DNA from: Sphingomonas sp. Leaf242
Lineage (GTDB): Bacteria; Pseudomonadota; Alphaproteobacteria; Sphingomonadales; Sphingomonadaceae
Assembly (NCBI RefSeq): GCF_001422045.1
Contig: NZ_LMLW01000008.1
Coordinates: forward strand, 500,501 to 564,500
Length of the DNA stretch: 64,000 bases
Direction of reading: 5' to 3'
Every line of letters starts with the position of its first letter. Position 1 is the stretch's first letter. This document shows, in pieces, positions 35,073 through 43,049 of the stretch. The translations under genes and the position numbers were made by a program. The notes below the pieces were generated by a model. It worked only from the letters and a program-made list of their open reading frames with translations. It ran no database searches and was not told the DNA's origin.

Positions 35073-35710
35073 TGCAACGTCACCGATTCGTCGCCGTCAT
35101 GCCGCCCAAAGAACTGCATCAGCTGGATGGTCAGCTCGGCGCGCTGTTCGATGTCCGGCGCCTCGAGCAACGCTTGCTTTGCGGCCGCATCGAACGGTGC
35201 GATCTGGGCGATGCCGTTGACCAGGCTCTCGTCGTCGAGCCGTCCGACCGCATCCCAATCGACCGCATAGCCCTGCATGTCCGCGAACCGACGCGACTCC
35301 AGTTCCAGCGACGATCGCCGCCCGAGCGACAGCGCGTCGTCCTCGATCAACGGCAGCAACTCCGCCTCGACCTGGCGGAACGCGGTCGTCACATCCAACT
35401 CGCGGACGATCCGGAACAGCGCGATGCCCTCCAGCACGACGTTGTACCGCCCGTCGTCGAGCGCCTCGACCTCGGCGATCTTGCCGACGCAGCCGATGTC
35501 GTACAGCGCATCCGCGTCGTCATGCGGTCCACCCCGCGGCTGGATCATCCCGATCCGCCGGTCGCGCGCCATCGCATCGCTGATCATCGCCCGATAGCGC
35601 GGCTCGAACATGTGCAGCGGCAGGTGCATGCCCGGGAACAGCAGCGCCCCCGGCAGCGGGAAGATCGACAGCCGCGTGGTGGCGCGCGGGGGGGCGGACT
35701 CGGTGGTCAT
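35069..35710 (-). CDS. Lon N-terminal (LON substrate-binding) domain protein
   Basis: A 213-residue protein consisting only of the Lon substrate-recognition domain. [44 protein letters not shown] and [20 protein letters not shown] match that domain. There is no AAA or protease domain. Such stand-alone proteins are widespread next to thioredoxin-like genes, and their job is unknown. ATG at 35710 overlaps the cnoX stop in ATGA. Confidence 0.88.
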   Translation of the reverse strand: MTTESAPPRATTRLSIFPLPGALLFPGMHLPLHMFEPRYRAMISDAMARDRRIGMIQPRGGPHDDADALYDIGCVGKIAEVEALDDGRYNVVLEGIALFRIVRELDVTTAFRQVEAELLPLIEDDALSLGRRSSLELESRRFADMQGYAVDWDAVGRLDDESLVNGIAQIAPFDAAAKQALLEAPDIEQRAELTIQLMQFFGRHDGDESVTLQ

Positions 35711-36618
35711 CCGAACAGGATCGCAGACAGGCGGCGTCGCTGTCCAGACACCCACGGATCCTCGAGCCCGACGACCTCGAACAATTTCAGCAACTGCGTC
35801 CGCGCCGCGCCCTCGTTCCAGTCGCGCTCGGTGGCGATGATGCCCAGGAACGTGTCGGCAGCCGCATCACGGTCGTTCGCCGCCATCTGGCCGTTGGCGA
35901 GCGCGAACCGGGCCTGCAGATCGTCGGGGTTCGCCTCGACCGCAGCGAGCAGCGGCGACAGATCCGCGACCGGCGGGGCCGACTGCGCGAGTGCGAGTGC
36001 AGCCTGCGCGCGGGTAATCGCCGGGTCCTTGGCGATCGCCGGATCGAGGTTCGCCAGCCAGTCGGTCGCCTCGTCCAGCTGCCCGGTCGCGACCAGCGCG
36101 CGGACGAACCCGGCATGGACTTGCGGATGCTCGGGCGCGATCTCGGCGATCTCACGGAAAATCCCCAGCGCGCGCTCGCCGTCACCCGCCGCCAGTGCCT
36201 CTTCACCGATCGCGATCAGCGGCTCGACATCGGCCGCCGCATCCGCCGGCCCGGCCTCGATCGGCAGCTGCTTGAGCAACTGGTCGAGGATCACGCGCAA
36301 CTGCGATTCGGTGCGCGCGCTGGTCATGTCGGCGACCAGCTGGCCCTGGAACATCGCGTAGACGGTCGGGATCGACTTGATCTGGAATTGCGCGGCGATG
36401 AACTGGTTCTTGTCGGTATCGACCTTCGCCAGCACGACGCCCTTGTCGGCATAATCCGCCGCGACCTTCTCCAGCGTCGGTGTCAGCGCCTTGCACGGCC
36501 CGCACCATTCCGCCCAGAAATCAATGATCACGAGGCTGGTCATCGACGGTTCGACGACATCGCGACGGAACGCCTCGACGGCGTCCTTCTCCGCGGGGGA
36601 CATTCCAAGCGTGGCCAA
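35707..36618 (-). CDS. Thioredoxin-TPR co-chaperone (CnoX/YbbN-like)
   Basis: A 303-residue protein with an N-terminal thioredoxin fold (LVIIDFWAEWCGPCKALTPT, a complete CGPC active site; KSIPTVYAMFQGQLV with the cis-proline) followed by tetratricopeptide repeats from about residue 120. E. coli CnoX protects proteins from over-oxidation and passes them to chaperones; its homologue has lost the CxxC activity, whereas here both cysteines remain. I chose TTG at 36618, six bases after GGGAG. It heads the operon with the Lon-N, Trm112 and DUF2238 genes. Confidence 0.88.
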   Translation of the reverse strand: MATLGMSPAEKDAVEAFRRDVVEPSMTSLVIIDFWAEWCGPCKALTPTLEKVAADYADKGVVLAKVDTDKNQFIAAQFQIKSIPTVYAMFQGQLVADMTSARTESQLRVILDQLLKQLPIEAGPADAAADVEPLIAIGEEALAAGDGERALGIFREIAEIAPEHPQVHAGFVRALVATGQLDEATDWLANLDPAIAKDPAITRAQAALALAQSAPPVADLSPLLAAVEANPDDLQARFALANGQMAANDRDAAADTFLGIIATERDWNEGAARTQLLKLFEVVGLEDPWVSGQRRRLSAILFG

Positions 36619-36927
36619 GTTCAACTCCCGTGTAATTCTCGCGTGCTATTTGGGGCGCCCCCGCGGCGAATGCCACCTCTAGGATGGATCGGTATTCACG
36701 ACAAACGTGCGCTTTCCCCTACATCGCTCGCAGCCTTGAGCTCGACCCGGAATTTCAGCGTCGGATCAAGGCGTCCAATTCTATCCGTCATGCCGGACTG
36801 TTTCCGGCATCCACGGTTCCGCGAGATCGATAGAACTGGATGTGCGGAACGGTGGACCCCGGAACCAGCCCGGGGTGACGGAGCTTTTGGCGATATGTCT
36901 AATCAGGCCATAGAGCCCGGGTCTGCG
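36619..36927. repeat. Intergenic region with family B repeat copy 2
   Basis: 309 bp between the cnoX start and the dnaE2 stop. The part at 36786-36880 is a family B palindrome (CGTCATGCCGGACTGTTTCC facing GGAACCAGCCCGGGGTGACG). The rest should hold the cnoX promoter; no open frame of coding quality is present. Confidence 0.85.
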
Positions 36928-39900
36928 TCAATGGAAGTCGCGCGATTTGGGCAGGACGCGGACATCCCGGGGATGTTGGGCGCGCGGATGCTGGGCGCGC
37001 GGTGTCCGTCCGTCAGGGCCGCGTGGGAGGACGGGACGGATCACCTCGTCGACGCGCGCGAGCGGCGGCTCCAGCGCCTGATCTTCCGACAACAGCCGCA
37101 GCATGTCGCTGCGGTCCTGCACGCGCGACGTCATCAGGTGCGTCACGCCTTCCTCGCTGCGCTGGATCACGCCCTCCAGCACCATCAGCCGCGAGGCCAT
37201 CACCGCGCGGCGGTTCGCCTCGAAGTCGCGCGCCCACATCAGTCCGTTGGTGATCCCGGTCTCGTCCTCGATCGTCACGAAGATCGCATTGCCCTTGCCC
37301 GGCCGCTGGCGGACCAGGACGACACCCGCCACCTTCGCGCGGCGCCCGTCCTTGGTCGCGTTGGCCTGCGCGCTCGACAGGATCCCCTCGGCCGCAAAGC
37401 GTTCGCGGAGGAACTGCATCGGATGCGCCTTCAACGATAGCCGCGTCGTCTGGTAATCCGCCGCGACCTGTTCGGACAGCGGCATCGCCGGCAGATGCGC
37501 ATCGGGCTCCGCACCAAGTTCGGGCACCTCTGCCGCCGCAAACAGCGCAAGCTGCTTGGGCGGCGTCCGGCGCACATCCCACAAAGCCTCGCGCCGCTCC
37601 TTCGCCACCGATCGAAACGCATCCGCATCGGCCAGCAGGTTCATCGCCCGCTGCGGCAGGTTCGCGCGCCGCGCGAGGTCCTCGATACTCGCGAAAGGTG
37701 TGGTCCGAACGCGAACGATCTCGTCGGCCCAATCCTTCCGAAACCCATCCACCTGCCGAAACCCGAGCCGCACATCCTCCCCGGCACGGGGAGGGGGACC
37801 ATCCGCAGGATGGTGGAGGGGGGCCGCCGCAGACGCTCCGCCTGAAAGGGTGGTGCCCCCATCCGCGCCGCCTGGGACAGGGACACCCGCCAGCGATACG
37901 TTCGCGGAAGCCCCCCTCCACCCCGCTTCGCGCGGTTCCCCTCCCCGTACCGGGGAGGATTCGAGCGAGTTATCCCACCCGCTCGCATTCACATCGACCG
38001 GCAGCACGGTAACCCCGTGCTCCACGGCATCGCGCACCAGTTGCGCCGGCGCATAAAACCCCATCGGCTGCGAATTGAGCAACGCGCAACAGAACACCGC
38101 TGGGTGAAAACATTTGATCCACGACGACACATACACCAGCCGCGCGAACGACAACGCATGGCTCTCCGGAAACCCGTAGGATCCAAACCCCTCGATCTGC
38201 TTGAAACAGCGCTCTGCGAACTCCGCCTGATACCCGCGCGCGACCATCCCGCCGACCAGCTTGGCCTGGAAGTTGTCCATCCCCCCGACTTTGCGGAACG
38301 TTGCCATCGATTTGCGCAATTGGTTCGCTTCGTTCGGCGTGAACCCCGCTGCAACAATCGCCAGCTTCATCGCCTGCTCCTGGAACAGCAGTACGCCGTA
38401 GGTGAAGCGGAGCAGTTGCTGCAGCTCGTCGGGCGGGCCGAACTTCGGATCGGGTGAGGGAAACTCGACCACCTCCTTGCCGCTCCGCCGACGCAGATAC
38501 GGATGCACCATGTCGCCCTCGATCGGCCCCGGCCGCACGATCGCCACCTGCACGACCAGATCATACAGCACGCGTGGTCGCAGCCGCGGCAGCATATTGA
38601 TCTGTGCACGACTTTCGACCTGGAATACGCCGATGCTGTCGCCCTTGCAGAGCATATCATAAACTGCCGGATTCTCGTCGTTGGCGACCGTGTTCAGCAG
38701 ATGATCGCCAAGCTGGTGCTGGCGCATGAGGTCGAAGCTCTTGCGGATGCAGGTCAGCATGCCGAGCGCGAGAATGTCGACTTTCATGATCTTCAGTTCA
38801 TCGATGTCGTCCTTGTCCCATTCGATGAACGTGCGGTCCTTCATCGCGCCATTATGGATCGGCACGGTCTCGTCGAGCCGCCCCTGCGTCAGAACGAACC
38901 CACCGACATGCTGCGACAGATGCCGGGGAAATTTCAGCAATCCGGTGACCATCGTCCGCAAACGCGCGATCTCGGGATTCTCGATATCGAACCCGGTCTC
39001 ACGAAATCGGCGATCATCGAACTTGTCAGAGAAGCTGCCCCATACGGTACTCGTCAGCCGCTGCGTCACGTCGTCGGTCAGCCCCAGCGCCCTGCCGACT
39101 TCGCGCACCGTGCTGCGCGACCTATAATGGATGACGGTCGCGGCGATCGCAGCACGATGGCGCCCATAGCGACCGTAGATATACTGCATGATCTCCTCCC
39201 GCCGCTCATGCTCGAAATCGATGTCGATATCGGGCGGCTCGTCGCGTTCACTCGATACGAACCGGGAGAAGAGCAGATCGTATTTCATCGGGTCGACCGA
39301 CGTGACGCCGAGTAGCCAACACACCGCAGAATTGGCGGCGGACCCCCGACCCTGGCATAGGATCGGCGGATCGAGCGACCGCGCATAGCGAACGATGTCG
39401 TGCACGGTCAGGAAATAGTGCGCGTATTTCCGCTCCCGGATCAGCGGCAGTTCTTCGGTCAGCAGGCGCGTCAGCCGATCGGGAACGCCGTCAGGAAACT
39501 TCTCGCGCGCCGCGGACCAGCTGAGCTCCTCGAGCCAGTCCTGCGCCTCCCATCCTTCGGGAATTGGCTCGTGCGGATATTCATAAGAGAGCTGGGTAAG
39601 ATCGAAATCGATCCGTTCAAGCAGGCGCAGGCTCTCGGCCACCGCATCTGGCCGGTCTCCGAACAGCCGCGCCATTTCCCTGCCGGGTTTAAGATGCCGT
39701 TCCGCATTGGCAGCAACCAGCTTGCCAGCGTTCTGCAAGGTGGTGCCCTCGCGGATGCAGGTGACGATGTCATGCAGCGGGCGGTCGTCGGGATCTGCAT
39801 ACAGCGCGTCGCACGTCGCCAGCAGCGGCACGCCCATCGGATCGGCGATCCGCGCGAGCCTGCAGAGCCGCCTACGATCCCTACCGCCGCGCGGCATGGA

Positions 39901-40458
39901 CACGCCAAGCCAAAGCCGGCCGTGCAGGTTCCTCGCGAGTATGGCCAGGGTCGATTTTAAACTCGAATTCTTTCGCGGCGGCGGCAACAAACCCGCCTTC
40001 AGCGGGGTCGAATTGCGTGCGCTGGTTTCGGGCAACAGGATCAGCAGCAGACCATCGGCATGCCGCAGCAGATCGCCAAGGCCGAGAATGCATCCACCCT
40101 TTTCCGCGCGGAGATTGCCGACCGTCAGCAGCCGCGTCAGCCTGCCCCATCCGGCACGCGTTTGGGGATAGGCCACAATGTCCTGTGTGCCGTCTGCGAA
40201 GACTAGACGGGCGCCCACTACGAGCTTGAAATCAAGATCTGGAAGGCCGAGCAGATCGAGGTCTGCCAGCTTTTCGCGCAACGCCTTGTGCGCACGCACC
40301 ACGCCAGCCACTGTGTTGCGATCGGCGATGCCGATCCCCGCATGCTCCAGCCTGGTCGCCTCGCTGACCATATCCTCGGCATGGCTGGCGCCATCGAGGA
40401 ACGAGTAGTTGGTCGCGGCGACCAGTTCTGCGAATGCAGGGGCAGCCGGCGTGCTCAC
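36928..40458 (-). CDS. dnaE2: Error-prone DNA polymerase DnaE2 (with in-frame palindromic insertion)
   Basis: The catalytic polymerase of the SOS mutasome, a C-family alpha subunit. From GTG at 40458 it is 1176 residues. It has the PHP domain (AFAELVAATNYSFLDGASHA), the palm aspartates in PPDIDIDFEHERREEIMQYI, and YGFPESHALSFARLVYVSSW. Residues about 834-895, between VDVNASGWDN and RLGFRQVDGF, are foreign-looking and are encoded by a palindromic repeat (37775-37959) related to that in leuS. The helix-hairpin-helix and OB domains follow intact. The start overlaps imuB as GTGA. Confidence 0.95.
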   Translation of the reverse strand: MSTPAAPAFAELVAATNYSFLDGASHAEDMVSEATRLEHAGIGIADRNTVAGVVRAHKALREKLADLDLLGLPDLDFKLVVGARLVFADGTQDIVAYPQTRAGWGRLTRLLTVGNLRAEKGGCILGLGDLLRHADGLLLILLPETSARNSTPLKAGLLPPPRKNSSLKSTLAILARNLHGRLWLGVSMPRGGRDRRRLCRLARIADPMGVPLLATCDALYADPDDRPLHDIVTCIREGTTLQNAGKLVAANAERHLKPGREMARLFGDRPDAVAESLRLLERIDFDLTQLSYEYPHEPIPEGWEAQDWLEELSWSAAREKFPDGVPDRLTRLLTEELPLIRERKYAHYFLTVHDIVRYARSLDPPILCQGRGSAANSAVCWLLGVTSVDPMKYDLLFSRFVSSERDEPPDIDIDFEHERREEIMQYIYGRYGRHRAAIAATVIHYRSRSTVREVGRALGLTDDVTQRLTSTVWGSFSDKFDDRRFRETGFDIENPEIARLRTMVTGLLKFPRHLSQHVGGFVLTQGRLDETVPIHNGAMKDRTFIEWDKDDIDELKIMKVDILALGMLTCIRKSFDLMRQHQLGDHLLNTVANDENPAVYDMLCKGDSIGVFQVESRAQINMLPRLRPRVLYDLVVQVAIVRPGPIEGDMVHPYLRRRSGKEVVEFPSPDPKFGPPDELQQLLRFTYGVLLFQEQAMKLAIVAAGFTPNEANQLRKSMATFRKVGGMDNFQAKLVGGMVARGYQAEFAERCFKQIEGFGSYGFPESHALSFARLVYVSSWIKCFHPAVFCCALLNSQPMGFYAPAQLVRDAVEHGVTVLPVDVNASGWDNSLESSPVRGGEPREAGWRGASANVSLAGVPVPGGADGGTTLSGGASAAAPLHHPADGPPPRAGEDVRLGFRQVDGFRKDWADEIVRVRTTPFASIEDLARRANLPQRAMNLLADADAFRSVAKERREALWDVRRTPPKQLALFAAAEVPELGAEPDAHLPAMPLSEQVAADYQTTRLSLKAHPMQFLRERFAAEGILSSAQANATKDGRRAKVAGVVLVRQRPGKGNAIFVTIEDETGITNGLMWARDFEANRRAVMASRLMVLEGVIQRSEEGVTHLMTSRVQDRSDMLRLLSEDQALEPPLARVDEVIRPVLPRGPDGRTPRAQHPRAQHPRDVRVLPKSRDFH
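37775..37959. repeat. Palindromic element inserted in dnaE2 coding sequence
   Basis: About 185 bp. The left arm is CCTCCCCGGCACGGGGAGGG and the right arm CCTCCCCGTACCGGGGAGGA. The inner motif GGACCATCCGCAGGATGGTG is almost identical to the leuS element. It is read in frame without stops and yields [15 protein letters not shown], matching [15 protein letters not shown] in LeuS. The central part is longer than in the leuS copy. Confidence 0.9.
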
Positions 40459-41987
40459 GCGAAGACGCCGTGGAGGTACCAGCGGGGTGCCTCCATCTCG
40501 GAATACAGGCCGTGGCGGAAGATCCAGAAGCGGCGGCCGCGGCGGTCTTCGATGCGGTAGTAATCGCGCGTCGGTATGTCCTGGCGTCGCCACCATTCGC
40601 CCGCGATCCGTTCCGGGCCTTCGCTGTGGGCCACGTCGTGGACGGTGCGGCGCCAGCGGAACCGGTGCGGCGGGCCGTCGGGGACCTCGGCCATCATCGA
40701 TTCGATCGGTTGTGGCGGGTCGAACAGGTAGATCGGCCGTAGCGGCGGTTCGTCGGTTTCGGGCGCGATCCACGGCGTTGGGGCGGGCGCCTCGGCGGCG
40801 GGCAGCATTAGCTCGGCCTGTTCGGGAATATGATTGTCGCGTGGGGAGAACCGGCGGACGCGCGTCCGACCCAGTCGCGTACCGAGCTGGTCGACGAGCT
40901 GCGCGACCTCCCCCTTCTGCGCCTCGCCGCCCTCCAGCTTCAACTGCGACGCGTCGAGCTTCTCGGCCAACGCGACGTCGAGCCTCACCAGATCATAGCC
41001 GAACCCCGGATCGAGCGGATCGGCGAGGCTGTCGATCCGTTCGCGGAAGAGGCGCATCAGCAGTGTCACGTCACGTGTCGGCTGACCGGTCTCTATTCGC
41101 AGCCGCTGGACGAGGCCGTCGGCACGGAAGAGACGCGCCTCCCAGCGGCGGCCGCCTTCGTGACGGTCGGCGAGCTGAGCTGCGGCTTCGGTGGCGAGTT
41201 CGGCGAGCATTTCCAGCGCGTATTCGGTGCGTGCGATGGGTTCGGCGAAGCGGCGTTCGACGCCGATCTTCGGCACCGTGCGGCGCGCGACGATCGGCCC
41301 CTTCACCGAGCCGTCGAGCCGGCGGATCATCATCGCCGCCTGCTCGCCGAACCGTGCCGCGATCGTCGCGAGCGGTCGTGCCATCACGTCGCCGACCGTC
41401 TTCAGCCCCGCGCGTGACAGTGCCGTCGTCGCATCCTCGTCCAGACCGAGCGCGGCCACCGGCAACCGCTTCACCGCACGCTTTTCATCCGGCGCCGGCG
41501 CCCCCGCATACCGCGCCAGCGCACGCGCCGTGTCGGGCGTGTCGCCGAACGCATGCCGCACCAGCACACCCCGGCGCGCAAGACGCTCCTCGAGATCGGC
41601 AGCCAGACGCCGTTCGCCCTCGAACTCGTGCACGCACCCGGCGATGTCGAGGATCAGGCCATCGGGCTCGTCGAGCGCGACCGAGGGCGTGTAGCGCTGG
41701 CACCCGTCCGCGAGCCGCTCGAGCCATTCGTGATCGGCATGCGCATCGTGCTCGTAGACCTCGAGTTCCGGTACCTGCGCCCGCGCATCCGCCAGCGTCA
41801 GGCCGGGCCGGAGACCTGCTCGCATGGCTTCACGGTCGAGCGCCTTGAGCCGGATTCCGCCCGAGACCGTCTCGACGAACGCGATCGGCGTCTCAGCCCG
41901 TCCGACGAACAGATGCGGCCGCATCGTCTGCAGCCGCTCGATCGGCAGCCACGGAAACACCAGCGCCAGGTAGCGTCGCGGAATCAC
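40455..41987 (-). CDS. imuB: Y-family polymerase-like protein ImuB
   Basis: The adapter of the ImuA-ImuB-DnaE2 translesion complex. The 510 residues begin IPRRYLALVFPWLPIERLQT and contain a Y-family body (GIRLKALDREAMRAGLRPGL, GLILDIAGCVHEFEGE, HAFGDTPDTARALARYAG, with helix-hairpin-helix LSRAGLKTVGDVMARPLATI). ImuB proteins are known to lack the catalytic acids and to bind the beta clamp; QAELMLP near residue 440 could be the clamp motif. The start is GTG at 41987, inside the 3' end of imuA by 95 bp. Confidence 0.9.
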   Translation of the reverse strand: MIPRRYLALVFPWLPIERLQTMRPHLFVGRAETPIAFVETVSGGIRLKALDREAMRAGLRPGLTLADARAQVPELEVYEHDAHADHEWLERLADGCQRYTPSVALDEPDGLILDIAGCVHEFEGERRLAADLEERLARRGVLVRHAFGDTPDTARALARYAGAPAPDEKRAVKRLPVAALGLDEDATTALSRAGLKTVGDVMARPLATIAARFGEQAAMMIRRLDGSVKGPIVARRTVPKIGVERRFAEPIARTEYALEMLAELATEAAAQLADRHEGGRRWEARLFRADGLVQRLRIETGQPTRDVTLLMRLFRERIDSLADPLDPGFGYDLVRLDVALAEKLDASQLKLEGGEAQKGEVAQLVDQLGTRLGRTRVRRFSPRDNHIPEQAELMLPAAEAPAPTPWIAPETDEPPLRPIYLFDPPQPIESMMAEVPDGPPHRFRWRRTVHDVAHSEGPERIAGEWWRRQDIPTRDYYRIEDRRGRRFWIFRHGLYSEMEAPRWYLHGVFA

Positions 41988-42690
41988 CAGAGGCGAAGGC
42001 GATCTGGTCGAAGGCGGTATTGTCGAAGATGTACGCGTCACGGTCCCACTCCACACGCCAGCGAAGCCCGGCCTGGCCTCCGCGTCGACGCAGCAATTCG
42101 ATGTCGAAGGCAGGTTTGCCCGGTGCGTCGGCCTCCAGCGGCCGCGACCGACACGCGGCCACCTGCCAGCGCGATGCAGCCGCACTCGGCACCGGTTCGG
42201 CACCGATGCGCAGGCTGAGAATGGTGACGCCCGAGGCTTCGGCCGCCAGCATCAGCCGCCGCGTCGCGGTCAGGTCGAGTCCTGGCGCGCGTCCCCAGGA
42301 TTCGATCAGCAACGTGCCGAGCCCATGACACCGCGCGGCATCGGCGGCGGCGCGCAACAAGTCCGCCTCGTCCTCGACCAGCCCCAGCACCAGCGATGTC
42401 ACGTCGAGCCCCATCTCGACCAGCCCGGTCGCATGCAGTCGCCCGCCCTGGCGCTCGCTCGCCTCGGTGCGCAACCACATCACCGGCGCCGCGCGCGCCG
42501 CCAGAACAGAGGCGACCGCGAACCCCGCGCCGCTCGCCGAATCGTCGATGGCGGTAAAAATTTCGTGCAGCTGCGCCTTGGCCATGCCCTGCGTCAGCCA
42601 CGCATCGTCGGCACGGCCATCCCCCTGGGTCGGCATCCCCGTCGTGGCGATCCGCTTCAGGCGGGCGATCAGGGCGGACGACTCGTTCAC
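41893..42690 (-). CDS. imuA: RecA-like mutasome protein ImuA
   Basis: About 265 residues, the first gene of the SOS mutasome cassette. AKAQLHEIFTAIDDSASGAG is the ImuA N-terminal motif (G..LHE.F). VMWLRTEASERQGGRLHATG and LLIESWGRAPGLDLTATRRL follow the RecA-like core without a normal P-loop. GTG at 42690 (NESSALIARLKRI) aligns with homologues, but only four bases separate it from the LexA box, leaving no room for a ribosome-binding site. The mRNA may be leaderless, or a later start may be used. The C-terminal 30 residues overlap imuB. Confidence 0.85.
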   Translation of the reverse strand: MNESSALIARLKRIATTGMPTQGDGRADDAWLTQGMAKAQLHEIFTAIDDSASGAGFAVASVLAARAAPVMWLRTEASERQGGRLHATGLVEMGLDVTSLVLGLVEDEADLLRAAADAARCHGLGTLLIESWGRAPGLDLTATRRLMLAAEASGVTILSLRIGAEPVPSAAASRWQVAACRSRPLEADAPGKPAFDIELLRRRGGQAGLRWRVEWDRDAYIFDNTAFDQIAFASGDSATLPGAGVSVAADRAAADDAAASVRRTG

Positions 42691-42694
42691 AATT

Positions 42695-42709
42695 GTTCTT
42701 GTAATGTTC
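42695..42709 (-). promoter_or_regulatory. LexA (SOS) box of the imuA-imuB-dnaE2 operon
   Basis: GTTCTTGTAATGTTC, a perfect match to the alphaproteobacterial LexA consensus GTTC-N7-GTTC. On the minus strand it reads GAACATTACAAGAAC and ends four bases before the imuA GTG. This predicts induction by DNA damage. Confidence 0.93.
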
Positions 42710-43049
42710 CGACGGGTGAGTCGCCAAGCGGAATCTTTTTTCGAGCGCGTCCAGGTGCCGGAAATTGCGTCTTTCAGTCTTAATGACACGCTCATTCATT
42801 TGCTCGCGGCGCGGGCACGCTTCGTCGCTCGGCCACGCTCCCACATGAAAAATGCGTCAGGAACAGTGTCTATTTCGTGACAGCGCCGTACCGAAGATTC
42901 CCCCGATCCTCGCGGTTATTTACAGTTTTACGACAGCGTTGCAGCCTTGCGCCGTGCCGTATTCCTCCTCGGATGACGCGGCCGTTCCGGAACGCGCTCA
43001 CTGTCTTCCCAAGGGGGGAGGGAGGAGCCTTGCAAGAGATCGCTTCATC
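42710..43049. other. Divergent region before the TonB-dependent receptor
   Basis: 340 bp between the LexA box and the receptor start. I see no gene with coding character and no repeat unit. CCAAGGGGGGAGGGAGGAGC at about 43009-43028 is purine-rich but lies more than 20 bp from the receptor ATG, so it is not an ordinary ribosome-binding site. Confidence 0.45.

Noticed and set aside
41893..41987. Frameshift at the imuA-imuB junction
   Set aside because: The 95-bp overlap is long, but ImuA has a normal length and ImuB starts at its conserved motif, so a natural overlap is the simpler reading.
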